From NCBI GenBank assembly GCA_025923175.1, contig JAICGL010000008.1, positions 1 to 21,298 on the forward strand: a DNA stretch of 21,298 nucleotides, in the 5' to 3' direction. The position numbers and the translations under genes were made by a program. The DNA is from Acidimicrobiia bacterium. GTDB taxonomy: Bacteria; Actinomycetota; Acidimicrobiia; IMCC26256; BP-133. Below, piece after piece: positions 20,033-21,298 of the stretch. The notes under the pieces were generated by a model. That model ran no database searches. It saw only the letters and a program-made list of their open reading frames with translations, and had not been told where the DNA came from. Each line of letters opens with the position of its first letter. Position 1 is the first letter of the stretch.

Positions 20033-21298
20033 CTACCCCGGGACGGGCTCCAGGACCATCAGCAGGTCCTGGCCGTCGACCTGCGTCCCGGGAGTGACGA
20101 CCACCTCGGACACCACGCCCGGCACCTCGGCGAAGATGGCCGTCTCCATCTTCATCGCCTCGATCGACAGCAGCCGGTCGCCCCGCTCGACCTGCTGGCC
20201 CGCGACGACCACGAGCCCGGCCACCATCCCCGGCATCGGGGCGGCGACGTGGGCCGGGTTCCCCGCCTCGGCCCTGCGCCGGGCGGCCGCCGCCGGCCGC
20301 GCCCGGTCGGGCACCGTGACCTGCCGGGGTTGGCCGTTCAGCTCGAAGAACACCGTCCGCTCGCCCTTGGCGTCGGGGTCGCCCACCGCCAGGCAGCGGA
20401 TGATGAGCGTCCTGCCCGGGTCGATGTCGACGGCGATCTCCTCGTCCGCATCGGCGCCGTAGAAGAACGCCGGGGTGGGCAGGATGCTGACGTCACCGTA
20501 TTTCCGGCGGTGTTCGGCGAAGTCGGTGAACACCTTGGGGTACATCAGGTACGAGGCCAGCTCCTCGTCAGAGACCGTCCGGCCGATCTTGGCCTCCACG
20601 TCGGCGCGAGCTGCGGCGAGGTCTGCGTCGGGAAGGATCTCGCCGGGACGGACGGTGAGCGGCTCCCGCCCTTTCAACACCTTTCGCTGCAGCGCTGCCG
20701 GGAATCCGCCGGCCGGCTGGCCGAGGTCGCCGTGGAAGAATTCCACCACCGACTCCGGGAAGCTGATCTCCCGGGCGGGGTCGGCGACGTCGGCCGGGGT
20801 GAGGTCGTTGGCCACCATGTACAGGGCGAGATCGCCCACGACCTTCGACGTCGGCGTGACCTTGACGATGTCGCCGAACATGGCGTTGACCTCGGCGTAG
20901 CGGCGGGCGATGTCGGGCCAGTGCGAGGCCAGCCCCAGCGCCCGGGCCTGCTCCTGCAGGTTGGTGTACTGCCCGCCCGGCATCTCGTGTTCGTAGACCG
21001 ATGCCGTGCCGGCTCGCATGTCGCTCTCGAAGGCGGTGTAGAAGCGGCGCACGCCTTCCCAGTAGGTGGCCACCGAGGCCAGCGCCGCCCGGGGAAGCCC
21101 GGTGTCCCTCGGGCTACCCCGTAGCGCGTCGGCGAGGGACCCGAGGTTGGGCTGCGAGGTGAGTCCGCTCATCGGGTCCATGGCGGCGTCGACGGCGTCG
21201 ACACCGGCCTCGGCGGCGGCCAGGACGGTGGCGGCCGAGATGCCGCTCGTGTCGTGGGTGTGGAGGTGGACGGGCAGTCCGGTTTCCTCCCGCAGGGC
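20033..21298 (-). CDS. pyc: Pyruvate carboxylase, C-terminal part (5' end beyond window)
   Basis: Only the last 421 residues are in the window; the frame is open at 21298. The first residues are the HMGL-like carboxyltransferase barrel (VHLHTHDTSGISAATVLAA, AMDPMSGLTSQPNLGSL). The conserved PYC domain follows (GGQYTNLQEQARALGL, VVGDLALYMVANDLTP, FPESVVEFFHGDLGQPAGGFP). A C-terminal biotinyl domain ends the protein with EAMKMET, whose Lys is biotinylated. Pyruvate carboxylase turns pyruvate, bicarbonate and ATP into oxaloacetate in the cytoplasm. It is on the same strand as the grd-like operon but separated from it by 73 bp and a hairpin, so a metabolic link to that operon is only suggested by position. 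Confidence 0.96.
   Translation of the reverse strand, partial: ALREETGLPVHLHTHDTSGISAATVLAAAEAGVDAVDAAMDPMSGLTSQPNLGSLADALRGSPRDTGLPRAALASVATYWEGVRRFYTAFESDMRAGTASVYEHEMPGGQYTNLQEQARALGLASHWPDIARRYAEVNAMFGDIVKVTPTSKVVGDLALYMVANDLTPADVADPAREISFPESVVEFFHGDLGQPAGGFPAALQRKVLKGREPLTVRPGEILPDADLAAARADVEAKIGRTVSDEELASYLMYPKVFTDFAEHRRKYGDVSILPTPAFFYGADADEEIAVDIDPGRTLIIRCLAVGDPDAKGERTVFFELNGQPRQVTVPDRARPAAAARRRAEAGNPAHVAAPMPGMVAGLVVVAGQQVERGDRLLSIEAMKMETAIFAEVPGVVSEVVVTPGTQVDGQDLLMVLEPVPG

Noticed and set aside
18673..21124. Large plus-strand frames across grdE and pyc
   Set aside because: They lie antisense to strongly supported genes and have a composition typical of GC-rich shadow frames.

Overview
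The window is GC-rich with dense, mostly short-spaced genes. It carries two WhiB-family iron-sulfur regulators, the actinobacterial ribosomal microprotein bL37 and an IlvG like that of mycobacteria, so the host is an actinobacterium. The style of the secreted repeat protein and the many apparently leaderless starts fit a deep-branching lineage such as Acidimicrobiia, but that placement is inference.

Left part (1-5384): two tandem whiB paralogues on the minus strand, the first cut by the window edge, are divergent from a LysR-type regulator. Next is a secreted six-repeat protein with a hairpin-rich leader, converging on a two-gene membrane operon (flippase-like UPF0104 protein, then an AUR1-like PAP2 phosphatase).

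Middle (5447-14939): an IlvG-like thiamine-diphosphate enzyme; a FlK-like hot-dog thioesterase divergent from the tldD-tldE protease pair; a 28-residue bL37 gene whose 3' end overlaps the only usable start of a DUF72 gene; a short DapA-superfamily aldolase divergent from a 45-residue zinc-ribbon microprotein across a 14-bp perfect palindrome; an alpha/beta hydrolase; a small membrane protein coupled to a DUF421 protein; and a tandem ABM-like (ferredoxin-fold) protein. Most of these are housekeeping or poorly characterised genes.

Right part (15047-19959, minus strand) is the remarkable section. It is a five-gene, translationally coupled operon, grdE-grdB-grdC-trx-grdA, homologous to the clostridial glycine/sarcosine/betaine reductase. 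Both grdB and grdA contain an in-frame UGA exactly where the known enzymes carry selenocysteine, so both genes would be truncated by ordinary gene calling. The UGA of grdB is followed, at the same distance as in E. coli fdhF, by a 17-nt hairpin resembling the fdhF SECIS.

The system is not a plain glycine reductase. GrdE has lost the Asn-Cys pair that normally self-cleaves to make the pyruvoyl cofactor (it reads Gln-Phe). GrdB has lost the first Cys of its UxxCxxC motif. No grdD (the acyl-phosphate-forming subunit) is present. The parsimonious reading is an undescribed actinobacterial selenoenzyme complex that reductively cleaves a non-amine or differently activated substrate and does not make acetyl phosphate by the classical route. 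A pyruvate carboxylase gene (20033 to the window end) lies just upstream on the same strand, separated by 73 bp with a hairpin.

A recurrent regulatory theme is TAnnnT -10-like elements 6-7 nt before start codons. At three or four divergent gene pairs these overlap on opposite strands, suggesting symmetric bidirectional promoters with leaderless mRNAs. There is no rRNA, tRNA, CRISPR array or mobile element that I can see, and no gene-free stretch longer than about 260 bases.
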